From: Psychrobacter sp.
GTDB lineage: Bacteria; Pseudomonadota; Gammaproteobacteria; Pseudomonadales; Moraxellaceae
DNA: 64,000 nucleotides
Assembly (NCBI GenBank): GCA_018260445.1
Contig: JAGLBE010000004.1
Location: 1-64,000, forward strand
Direction of reading: 5' to 3'
This document shows, in pieces, positions 1-9,200 of the stretch (position 1 is the stretch's first letter; every line of letters starts with the position of its first letter). A program made the position numbers and the translations under genes. The notes under the pieces are model-generated. The model searched no databases, was not told the DNA's origin, and worked only from the letters and a program-made list of their open reading frames with translations.

Positions 1-195
1 GGCTTGTTTATCTTTTATTTGCCGCCTTACAGTCCGCATCTCAATATCATTGAGCGGTTATGGAAGGAGGTGAAACAGGCTTGGCTAAGACCTTGTGATT
101 ATGTTTCTTTTGATACGTTGTCTTATGCCGTTAATCGGGTTTTTGCAAATATCGGTCATTCCCTGTCGATAAATTATTCTACATTTAAAGTATAG
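1..195 (+). mobile_element. IS630-type transposase, C-terminal fragment cut by window edge
   Basis: The reading frame is open from the first base and ends at a TAG... stop codon after about 64 residues. It contains the hallmark C-terminal DDE signature of IS630/Tc1-like transposases, PPYSPHLNIIERLWKEVK, in which the Glu of the IIERLW stretch is the third catalytic acid. The earlier DD residues lie outside the window, so it cannot be told whether the element is intact. No terminal inverted repeat was identified with confidence in the bases after the stop. It is the only transposase coding sequence in the window. Confidence 0.85.
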
Positions 196-615
196 GTATT
201 TAATTTTGTTCAATTACTTACGTTAATAAAACATCCCAATTATTTTATTGATAACACTACTAAATAGACAAGACGACAGCAAAAAAAGGCTATGATTTTA
301 GTCAGAGTTAATTTTATTGCATCTTAATTAAGCTAGATGAATTTTCACAGATATAGCAGAAAAGCAACGGAAAAGATACTTTTTAATTGATATTAACCGT
401 CAACAATTTTCGCCTAAAGCTATATTAAAAGACTATGAAATAGCATAGTGATACATAGTGATTTAACCAGGTTATTGATTAATTTATTGGTATGTTGCTG
501 TTATTGAATGCAGCGAGCGGCAGCGGGTTTACGCTGTTGGGTCTCACGTATCGGTCTCACGTATCGGTTTAATGTATCGGTCTAATGTATTACAGAAATT
601 GCAAGTATTGCAGAT
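196..615. other. AT-rich spacer with a 13-bp tandem repeat
   Basis: No credible gene is seen between the transposase end and the ompA terminator. Positions 541-590 hold four copies of a 13-bp unit (GTCTCACGTATCG and variants GTTTAATGTATCG, GTCTAATGTAT), the last one incomplete. The stretch may include the outer end of the IS630 element. Confidence 0.6.
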
Positions 616-655
616 AAAAAAATGCCAGTTCGTTGAGGCGAACTGGCATTTTTTT
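616..655 (-). terminator. Rho-independent terminator of the OmpA-domain gene
   Basis: TGCCAGTTCG (623-632) pairs perfectly with CGAACTGGCA (639-648) around a 6-nt loop, with A and T runs on the two sides. The stem lies about 60 bases after the stop of the minus-strand gene at 717. The symmetric A/T tails would let it work on both strands. Confidence 0.85.
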
Positions 656-716
656 AGTGTCAAAGTGAGACTTAAAACAATGAATAAGGATTATGGTCTC
701 GTTTGCGCCATAGGGT

Positions 717-1724
717 CTAGCGCTGTGAAATAATCGCCATAACGCGACGGTTTTGTTGACGCCCCTGAGCGGTGCTATTTGTTGCAACGGGTTTAGTTTC
801 TCCGTAACCCACAACGCTGACTCGGTCAGATGCGGCGCCATACTGATTAACCAGTTCATCTTTGACGACATCTGCTCGGTTTTGCGACAGCTTCATATTG
901 TAGGCAGCTGGGCCTACGCTATCTGTATGGCCTTCGATGCGGGTGACTGTATCGGGATACTGTGCCATAAACGACGCTACATCTTGAATCCGCAGGCCGT
1001 AAATGGGCTGTACGTTATCACTGTCAAACGCAAACAACACATCTAAGGTAATGGGCTTATTTAACTCTACCTTGGGCGGTGCAACAGGCGCAACGGCAAC
1101 AGGTGCCACTACAATAGGCGCTGGTATAACTTTAACCGGCTGGATAACGGGTGCGGCAACAGCAACTGGCTGGCGACAATCGGCTACTACACGGCTAATC
1201 TGATGAGTCTGCTGCGTTTTATTGCCTAACACATTTAAGGCACTTTGCTCGGTGATTTTTCTAAGCTGCGTCTCGCCACTTGCGTCATCCACCTCGACAT
1301 AAAAGTAATGGTTTTGATTTGGGGCAAGGGTCACCTGCTGACCTTTAACATCCGCCAGCTCATTGTTTTTCAGCCCCGTTGTGGTCACACTAATCACATG
1401 TTGGCCTGCACATTCGAGCACTTGAGAGTAATGTCCACCTTGTAAACTCACTTGAAACCGACCATCTATGCCGATATTGGCACTGGTTTGTAGCGAGTCT
1501 CTATCCAGCGGCCTAATAAACACTAAGTTGGCTTGCTGACTTGGCATATCAGCCGCTGCCATAGGTACAAACGCGTTAGCGCCCGTCTTATCCCATGTCA
1601 CCTGATTGACATGGCGATAGCCGTCGTCTTGAGTGTGGGGGGTCGCAGCCACTGCTAATTGACCTAATCCCAGCGTAGCTACCAGTACCGAGGTCTTTAA
1701 GAGTTTATGAGTTAAGTTTTTCAC
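717..1724 (-). CDS. OmpA-family outer membrane / peptidoglycan-binding protein
   Basis: A 335-residue exported protein that probably links the outer membrane to peptidoglycan. Residues 1-26 form a signal peptide (basic start, hydrophobic core, AVA-AT cleavage site). The middle part (about 30-180) is a predicted periplasmic or beta-rich domain that I do not recognise. Residues about 185-220 are a Pro/Val/Ala-rich linker. Residues 225-335 are a clear OmpA C-terminal domain: the EGHTDSVG stretch with Asp268 and the LSQNRA stretch with Arg283 are the residues that in this family contact diaminopimelate. It stands alone, with its own terminator at 616-655, and is transcribed away from the long spacer at 1.7-2.7 kb. 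The absence of an eight-strand N-terminal barrel pattern makes a classic OmpA porin less likely than a soluble OmpA-like envelope protein. Confidence 0.88.
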   Translation of the reverse strand: MKNLTHKLLKTSVLVATLGLGQLAVAATPHTQDDGYRHVNQVTWDKTGANAFVPMAAADMPSQQANLVFIRPLDRDSLQTSANIGIDGRFQVSLQGGHYSQVLECAGQHVISVTTTGLKNNELADVKGQQVTLAPNQNHYFYVEVDDASGETQLRKITEQSALNVLGNKTQQTHQISRVVADCRQPVAVAAPVIQPVKVIPAPIVVAPVAVAPVAPPKVELNKPITLDVLFAFDSDNVQPIYGLRIQDVASFMAQYPDTVTRIEGHTDSVGPAAYNMKLSQNRADVVKDELVNQYGAASDRVSVVGYGETKPVATNSTAQGRQQNRRVMAIISQR

Positions 1725-2459
1725 GATTTGCTTCCTATTTTATCAAGTTTGCGGTGAATGGCAGAGCACGAGTTACTATCTATAAGATTATTCTATAAGA
1801 CTATTAGACCATTAGACCATTAGACCATTAGACCATTAGGGAATACTAAATGATGAATACCCAAGCGTTTGCACGACTATTCATAAGCACAAATTGAAAA
1901 CTACCTGTATATTCAATACATTATAAAAGCAATAAGTTCGGACAATCCACTTTAAAACGTTACAGAATCCATGGTCAAAATAAGGATTACTGTCCTAATG
2001 GGTTTTATCATGCTGTTTATCGAGCCGTTTACAAATTATCGAGCCGTTTACAAAACTATCAATACATTACATTTATTTCGCTCACCATTGCCAAGTTACA
2101 GCCATCAATTTAAGTGTTTCTATAAGCGGCTTGTTAATAAAAGCAAATGCCTGTTCATAATTGATTCGTTAGCTGCCTATTATCAAAGATTCGTCAAAAT
2201 TTGGCTTATATTTAGGTTTTAAAGATACCCAATCCAGGCTTGATGATATAAAATGCCGCTAAAAATTATGGTATTTACAGCCCTCAATACACCTTAACCT
2301 ATTGATAACCTATTGATTGTAAACTGACTATGACAATATTTTTCTGACAATAAATGCACACTGTTAGTATAGTAACAAAAAAAGTCGTCTAACGTTGTGT
2401 TGTCTGTCATTCATATTAACGGTCTATAGTCTAACATATGTTTGGGATAAGCCCAGTTT
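1725..2459. other. Long AT-rich intergenic region with two tandem repeats
   Basis: I see no convincing gene here. Positions 1803-1839 hold four copies of the 8-bp unit ATTAGACC plus a partial copy. Positions 2017-2054 hold two perfect 19-bp copies of TTATCGAGCCGTTTACAAA. The region probably also carries the promoter of the OmpA-domain gene. Confidence 0.6.
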
Positions 2460-2618
2460 ATGACCGATAACAACCCACATTGCACCAGATACCTTTTGCG
2501 AATTATCGTAGCGCAACCGCTTGGCAGGCGTCCACCCATGGCTGCCGAGTACCGTTTTGATGCGGCAACCTTGTGGCGATTTATTAAGACAGACGATATC
2601 AACAAGCGCACCACTTAA
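2460..2618 (+). CDS. Small hypothetical protein, 52 residues
   Basis: An ATG at 2460 opens a 52-codon frame ending at TAA 2616-2618. The protein starts MTDNNPHCTRYLLRIIVAQP and ends in the basic tail FIKTDDINKRTT; its composition (Arg-rich first half, an AEYRFDAATLWRF segment) looks protein-like, and local base composition is richer in GC than the flanking spacer. No signal peptide or membrane segment is seen. The ribosome-binding site is weak (GGGATAA about 12 bases upstream). I do not recognise the family. It precedes the TolA/TonB-like gene by about 135 bases in the same direction, so co-transcription is possible. Confidence 0.4.
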   Translation: MTDNNPHCTRYLLRIIVAQPLGRRPPMAAEYRFDAATLWRFIKTDDINKRTT

Positions 2619-2753
2619 TAGGCTTACGGTTGCAAGAAGAACGTATTATACTTAGGCCTGCAACTTAAAATAAGCAGCTTGCCTTAGACTTTAACCTACT
2701 GACCTGCTAAAACGCTAAGACTTAAGGCAATATACGTAAGGGAACCACTGGCT

Positions 2754-3737
2754 ATGCAAAACGTGCCCACTTCAAAAAAACACCCTAAACAAAATACCGA
2801 GTTAAAAAAATGGTTGCCGGCCATTATGCTAGCCATCATCTTACATCTTATTGTGGTCATTGCCTTTTTGCTGATGCAAAAACACAACGCTACTAAGGTA
2901 TTGCCAAAAGCAGTAATTCCTACTGCGCAAACGTCACTTGCGCAGGCAGGGGCAGAAGGTGTGGGTAATGCAGGTGGCGGTAGCAGTGCTACAGAGGCTA
3001 TGGTCACGATAACGCAAGCACCTAATGAGGCCAATGGGTTGGCCAGCAGCACCTCATCGCTCAACCCTAGTTCTGCAAAACAGACAGGGAAAGCAAACGC
3101 AAGTACTGGTGTGACTAAACAGGGGACGTTGACCACTGCGCCCAGTAGCACGCTTGTAGAGACAGCCAAGGACAAGCAGTGGTTGGCAGATAGGCAAGGG
3201 AAATTACTCAGTAATACAACAGTCTCTACTACCGCATCCACAAACCAAACTGCTAACACTGCGGGCAATTCTAATGCAAACGCAAGGGTTAATGTAACGC
3301 CGCTGACAACGGGCGCAAGCAACGGCGAACCCAGTGACCGTAATTCAAACCGCAATCCAAACGAGGGCCTGTTGTTACCCAGAGATGCCCCCAAACCTAA
3401 CGCCGACGCCAATGGTTCAACTTCGGCGTCTGCTGCCAAAGAGCAGTACGCCACAGCTTCACAAGAGATTGAGGACATTAATGATAAGTTGAGCCAAACC
3501 ATTAATGCCGTCAAAGAGCGTAAAATGCGCCAAATCCAGCAAGATGCGTTGCTAGAACAAGCGGCGCATGCCCAAGACCAAGCCAATAAGCTGCAGTCGC
3601 AAGTAAGACAAGTGGGTCAAGAGCTTGGTGTAGATAAGCTTGCTGAAAAAGAATTTGCAACAGTGACGACTAGCAGGACGAACGACACCGTGAGTCCAGC
3701 AGCAAATAGGGATAAGCCGTCCCCTAATACCCCATAA
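2754..3737 (+). CDS. TolA/TonB-like inner-membrane-anchored protein, function unknown
   Basis: A 327-residue protein with a short basic cytoplasmic start, one membrane helix at about residues 22-43 (including the LH pair seen in many TonB/TolA anchors), a long Asn/Thr/Ser/Ala-rich periplasmic segment (about 50-235) and a Gln/Lys/Glu-rich predicted coiled coil (about 237-300). This order resembles TolA domains I and II, but the end of the protein has no TonB/TolA C-terminal domain, and no tolQ/R/B or exbBD is nearby. The start is supported by AAGGGA about 10 bases upstream. Low-complexity composition makes homology uncertain; it could equally be a lineage-specific envelope scaffold. It converges on murU. 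Confidence 0.6.
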   Translation: MQNVPTSKKHPKQNTELKKWLPAIMLAIILHLIVVIAFLLMQKHNATKVLPKAVIPTAQTSLAQAGAEGVGNAGGGSSATEAMVTITQAPNEANGLASSTSSLNPSSAKQTGKANASTGVTKQGTLTTAPSSTLVETAKDKQWLADRQGKLLSNTTVSTTASTNQTANTAGNSNANARVNVTPLTTGASNGEPSDRNSNRNPNEGLLLPRDAPKPNADANGSTSASAAKEQYATASQEIEDINDKLSQTINAVKERKMRQIQQDALLEQAAHAQDQANKLQSQVRQVGQELGVDKLAEKEFATVTTSRTNDTVSPAANRDKPSPNTP

Positions 3738-3862
3738 AACCATAAAACCATAAAAAAACTGGTGCTAAGCTAAATCATGGGTTACTGAGAGCCGAGCAAT
3801 GATAAATAAGATACGTCTTTGTTTGCATGGTTCAGTGTGGCTTTATGTGGCTTTAAATGCTG

Positions 3863-4597
3863 TTAGGCCTGATTGAGTTTATCGTTAATCATTTGCAGCC
3901 GCTCGGGGGTGCCGACATCCACCCACTGCGCCTGCAAAAGAGCGGCTGTCACATTAAATTTAAGCATGGCTTTTTTAAGCAGTGGCGCTAATGAGGCGAC
4001 CTGCCCTTGTGCAATACCGGCCACAATTTTTGGCGACATCACACTAATACCGGCAAACGTGTACTTAGGATGATTGCCAATCGCATGCTCGCTGGCCAGC
4101 CCATTGTTAATAGCAAAATCGCCTTGCGGATGATGCGCAGGGTTTTCTATCATGAGCAAATGCGCCACTTGGTTGGGCGTCATCTCGTAGTGTATCAATT
4201 GACATAACTCAAAATCAGTCCATACATCGCCGTTGATAAGCAGAAATGGGGCGTCTTGTAATAGGCCTTCACGCAATGCTTGGGCAATGCCGCCTGCCGT
4301 CTCTAAAGGCACATCCTCTTCCACAGACCAATGAATCCTTACCCCATAGTCACTTCCATCGCCTAGTGCAGCCATGAGCGTGCCCGATAACCAAGAGGTA
4401 TTAATCACAACATCGCTAATTCCTGCTGCTTTTAACGCCTGAAGATGCCAAACAATCAACGGCTGTCCACCCACTTCGATAAGCGGTTTTGGCAGCTCGA
4501 GGGTCAAAGGGCGCAGCCGCGTCCCCTTACCAGCGGCCAAAATCATTGCCTGGCGAATCGTCTGTTTTCTGGGTGTGGCACTTGGGGTATCGGTCAT
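3863..4597 (-). CDS. murU: N-acetylmuramate alpha-1-phosphate uridylyltransferase MurU
   Basis: A 244-residue sugar-nucleotidyltransferase. Residues about 16-45 carry the family signature AAGKGTRLRPLTLELPKP, with the Lys of the ELPKP block, and the NGDVWTD segment supplies a metal-binding Asp. In the MurU/AmgK anabolic recycling route this enzyme turns MurNAc-1-phosphate and UTP into UDP-MurNAc, bypassing de novo MurA/MurB synthesis. Identification as MurU rather than a generic glucose-1-phosphate uridylyl/thymidylyltransferase rests on length and on the upstream amgK in the same orientation, 169 bases away, and on lptD-surA divergently beyond it, the arrangement known in pseudomonads. Confidence 0.85.
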   Translation of the reverse strand: MTDTPSATPRKQTIRQAMILAAGKGTRLRPLTLELPKPLIEVGGQPLIVWHLQALKAAGISDVVINTSWLSGTLMAALGDGSDYGVRIHWSVEEDVPLETAGGIAQALREGLLQDAPFLLINGDVWTDFELCQLIHYEMTPNQVAHLLMIENPAHHPQGDFAINNGLASEHAIGNHPKYTFAGISVMSPKIVAGIAQGQVASLAPLLKKAMLKFNVTAALLQAQWVDVGTPERLQMINDKLNQA

Positions 4598-4766
4598 ATT
4601 ACTCTCTAGTATGAAGGGCTAATAGTCGACAAGAAGATAAGCTAAAAATGGCATAGCGGTTGTTTTTGTTATCAGGATAATCAATACAAAAAGACCATCG
4701 CTATCAAAAATTTACTATAAAAAGGTCTCTATATATACAAGTCTATATCTATATATCCTTATATCC

Positions 4767-5987
4767 TTAAAGCACTGCCCTAAACAGAACCTGTTCAACC
4801 TGCGGTAATATTTTTTGGTTAAGCCAGTGATAAAAAGGGGCGATGCTTTGCTGCACGTCTGCTGAGGCATGCTCGTTTAACCAGCTCATCTCGAGCATTA
4901 AGTCGCCCCACACTTTGGGCACGTCTTGTAAGTAACGCGATTTACCATCTCGGGTTGCCAGCCTAATAAAGATACCCAGCACCTTTAAGTGCCGCTGCAC
5001 CCCCATTAGATTGACGTGCTCCTTAAACTGCATGAAGCTTGGCATCTGCACCGGGTTGGCTTGCGACTTAGTTTGCAAAAGGGCGGGCTTAAGTTTCAGC
5101 TGCTGCCAAAAGTAGGTCAGCCATTGCTCAACTTGCTGCTCAGGCCAATTGACATACGCATCTCGTAATAATGAGACCAGGTCATAGGTATAAGGCCCAA
5201 TGACGGCATCTTGGAAATCTATAATACCTAGCGTCTCTTGCTGGTATTGATCCTGCATTAAGTTTCGGCTGTGGTAATCACGATGCACCACCACTTTAGG
5301 TTGGGTTAACAGGCTTTGGGTCAATTGCTGGCCAAACTGCTGCCATAAAGTGGTGTCGTCACTGCTCATGGCAACGTTGATATGCGGTAAAAACCACTCG
5401 CTAAACAACGCCATCTCTTGTTGTAGCAAGGCGGCATCGTAGTCTGGCACCCCAAAAGAATATCTTGCTAAATTAACATCTATGCCTTGTAAATTTATCA
5501 AATCGTGCATCGCTAACCGATATAAATCATCAATTGTGGCCCAATCTTGCTCAGCTTTGGCAGTGGTTAGGATATCGGCAAACTCAACGTTGCCAAAGTC
5601 TTGCAGCAATAAAAAACCTTGTTTGAGATCCTTAGCACGCAAGGTGGGCACATTCACCCGTGTTGCCATTAACAAGTCAATACGAATAAACTTTTCAATG
5701 GACTCTACTTGTGGCGGTGCATCCATGACAATATAACTGGCATCAAAGCTACTGTTTTGTAACGGGGTATCTAAAGACACTCGGTAGTACCGTCGAAAAC
5801 TGGCATCTCCTGGCAATGGCTTGAGGCGAAAACCTTGACCATTAAAGGCCGATTGTACAAATTTTTCCATTTGCTCATACCGCGCCTCGGTATGGTAGGT
5901 GGCGGCGCTACGCGTTGCAGCTAGCGCAGGGTCTTTTGGCTGTGGGTTATTAGACGCAAGGTTATTAGACAAAAGGTTATTAGGCAT
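4767..5987 (-). CDS. amgK: N-acetylmuramate/N-acetylglucosamine anomeric kinase AmgK
   Basis: A 406-residue phosphotransferase of the aminoglycoside-phosphotransferase/choline-kinase fold. The catalytic loop VVHRDYHSRNLM and the metal-binding IIDFQDAVIGPYTYDL block are intact; the N-terminal LPGDASFRRYYRV stretch is typical of AmgK. It phosphorylates MurNAc at C1, making the substrate for MurU. The first 30 or so residues contain short Asn-rich repeats (NNLLSNNLASNN) and may be lineage-specific. It is divergent from lptD with about 265 bases between, and murU follows it on the same strand. Confidence 0.87.
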   Translation of the reverse strand: MPNNLLSNNLASNNPQPKDPALAATRSAATYHTEARYEQMEKFVQSAFNGQGFRLKPLPGDASFRRYYRVSLDTPLQNSSFDASYIVMDAPPQVESIEKFIRIDLLMATRVNVPTLRAKDLKQGFLLLQDFGNVEFADILTTAKAEQDWATIDDLYRLAMHDLINLQGIDVNLARYSFGVPDYDAALLQQEMALFSEWFLPHINVAMSSDDTTLWQQFGQQLTQSLLTQPKVVVHRDYHSRNLMQDQYQQETLGIIDFQDAVIGPYTYDLVSLLRDAYVNWPEQQVEQWLTYFWQQLKLKPALLQTKSQANPVQMPSFMQFKEHVNLMGVQRHLKVLGIFIRLATRDGKSRYLQDVPKVWGDLMLEMSWLNEHASADVQQSIAPFYHWLNQKILPQVEQVLFRAVL

Positions 5988-6253
5988 AGTTTAGGGCTTA
6001 CTGTCAAAAAGATAAAGGCGAATAAGAAGCTTTAAAAGGCTGGACATTAAGACTGGGTCAACCGGGTACGCTTACCGCAAAGATGGCGGGTACAGCAATA
6101 CGCAGCTAGCAAAATTACTGCGCACACAGCGGCTAAGTTAACACGAATTAAGCAAAAGAATGCCATAATATAGGGCGAATCGAATATAATTGCAAATACT
6201 TACGCATCGTTAGCGCATGACATTTTGACACATTACCTATAAGGGTGCATTTT

Positions 6254-9200
6254 TTGCTTTACTCACCATTACACCGCAGTATTCGCCGCGCCTGCCAAGA
6301 CTTCTTGCCCACATCTTATCCGGTATTGGCCATGACACTACCGCTGCTTTTAAGCCTGCCTGCCGCGGGCGCTGTGCAAGCGGACAGTACACCTGCCGAT
6401 GGGATGCTAGATAAGATGAGCCTACCCACAGCGATACCCCTTGTTGCTGCGCATAATGCTGCTACTGTCAATAACACGAGTAATCGTCTTATTCAAAATG
6501 GCGTCAGCATGCAAGACAGCTATCAGGAGAGCTATCAGGAGAGCTATCAGGACATGGATCAACACAGTCTACTAGTTGGCTCCCAAAATACGCCCCAACC
6601 TCTAGAGGCTCGTCAAAGTACGCTGCAAAAGACCCTTGAGAGTAGCCCTGACATACAGGCAAAAAGTGCGGATACCACGACTGTGCAGGCACCGGCAGAA
6701 GTGGTGGCTAATGGAATGCTGACTAACCCGCTTTTAGAGGGTAAACTTCCTTTAGCAACTCAACAGTTGGCCGATAGCCCTGTTGATAATGACCCTTCTG
6801 CCCTGAATAGTCCTAAAGCTAACAGTCTTGAAAATGACCGTCTTGAAAATGACCGTCTTGAAAATGACCGTCTAAAAAATAACCGTCTTGCCAGTCTTAG
6901 CCTAGAGAACGCCACTGCGCCCCACGCCCGTTATCAGGCTATTGATACCCCCAATAAGACTGAAGCGACTGACACTGGCCATAACTCGCGCTCAGATAAG
7001 CTGGCAAAAGGCTTTTTTGACCAAGCCAATGTCGAACATAGTTTACAAAAATTGGCGACTTTTTATCAGCACAGGGATAAGGGTCTTACCGATACGGATA
7101 TCAATGCTAATACGAATAGCAATATGAATACTGATACCAATACCGATGCGATTACTGTAGTAGATGCCCCTTTGACAGCAGACACCTTAGCAGAGTCTAG
7201 TGTTATTCATGCCAATCAAACGGCGCCGGCGGCCGTGCCTACCCTCTTTAATCGCTCTATAAAAGACCCCGCGTCATATCGCTGTGAGGGGGTTTGGATA
7301 ACCCCTAGCAACTTAGATGGCACAAGCTCTGGTGATGTAAATAACAGCGCTTATGCCCAAGCCATTGCGAGAGCAAAGCAGCAGGACGGCTTATCTACCG
7401 TTAATGGCTTACCCTTATATGCACAAGCCGATTATGCGTATTATGACAATCAAAATTATATTGAATTGATGGGCAATGTAGAGGTCGTAAAAGATGGGCA
7501 ACTGCTCAGCGCCGAACAAATGGCCCTAGATTTAACCAGCGGCATTGCTGGCATGACAGGCGACATTGTGTTAGCCGAATCATCGCGCCCGCCGTCAAGC
7601 AATTTGCAAGCAGGCGACAATCTGTCAACCAATATGGCGGCATCAGGGGCGACAGGCTCTGGTCTTATTGTGGTTGCCAAAGATATGGCCTATGACACCA
7701 CCAATAGCCGCGCCACCGCTCATGATGTGGCCTTTGCTAGTGTTCCCCTGCAGGCGCACGGTTACGCAAAGACGCTCAATAAACCTGATGACGACCATTA
7801 TGAGCTTGATAAAGTGATGTTTTCGACGTGCCCGCCCAGTAATCGCAAATGGCAATTAGAGGCCGAGCAAATCGATATTGATACGCAAACGGGGCGCGGT
7901 AAGGCCTATGATGCAACCTTTCGCCTACAAGGTGTGCCTGTGTTTTATCTGCCTTACTTCAACTTTCCTATAGATGACAGGCGCAGCAGTGGCATCCTAA
8001 CCCCTAGTGCAAGCCTCAGTAGCGACAAGGGCTTAAAGCTTAGCGTACCCTATTATGTCAACCTTGCGCCAAATTATGATGCAACCTTGACCACCGATAT
8101 TTATAGCAATCGCAACCCTATGCTAGCGGCCGAGTTGCGTTATTTAACTCAAGGGTATGGCAATGGCGGCTTTACGGCGACGTATCTACCCCATGATAAA
8201 GAATACAACGATGCAGACCGGCGAGGTTTTTTTTACCAGCATGCTTGGACGTCCGATAGCCTGCCTAACTTGTCTGCCAGCGCGGTGTACAATTATGTGT
8301 CCGACCCTGAGTATCTCAATGATTTTGATAACTTTAACTTGACGGGCAGCCGCCTGAACTTACCAAGACGGGCGCAAGTGAGTTATTATAACGACTATAT
8401 CAATACCCAGCTTAAGGTAGAAACCTTTCAAAGCTTAAAAGCGGTTGATGCCAACGGGGTGACCATTCAAGACAAGGATAAGCCTTACTCTCGCTTGCCA
8501 CAATTGTCTGTCAATTATCGCCTGCCCAAGCTCAACAATGCCTTAGATACTTTTTTAATTACCGGCACTCACAACTCAGCCTACTTCAAAAAAACTATTG
8601 TGGATGACTCTGAAAATGAGAAAAGTGGCGTGCGGGTTTATAATAGCGTGGCGGCAAGCTACCCGATGCAAACAACATGGGGTCACCTGACGCCCAAGCT
8701 AAACCTACAACACCTGTACGCCGCCTACGACGAGCAAAGCCGTATCGATAATGCGGTGAATAAAAACGACAACAATCAAAGTGTGTTTGTGCCGCAGTTT
8801 AGTGTGGATAGTGCCTTAAATTTTTATCAAGCAGGGTCGCCATTTGGATGGTTTAATGAGTCGTTGGGTGGCTATCAGTTGTTGACACCGCGGCTAAAAT
8901 ATACCTATTCGCCCTTTGTCGAACAGAGTAACATACCAAATTTTAATACCCGCATTGCTTCAATAGATTATAATCAACTCTTTGCAGACAGCTGGTTTTT
9001 AGGTTACGATCGTCTACCGGACAATAACAACCTAAGCTTAGGTATTAATTACCGTTACCTTGATGCAATGGGGGTGACACGTTTTGATGGTAGTATCGGC
9101 GATCAATTTTATTTGCAAGACAATACGGTGACTTTAGACACAGTCAATCAGCTACCCTCTAGCAATGGCGCAATACCCAAGCGTCAAAGTGCTAATAATA

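Noticed and set aside
2696-3586. Long minus-strand frame of 296 codons
   Set aside because: It is the exact antisense of the TolA/TonB-like gene, has no ribosome-binding site and a Ser/Ala/Leu/Val composition expected of the complement of Asn/Ala/Thr-rich codons.
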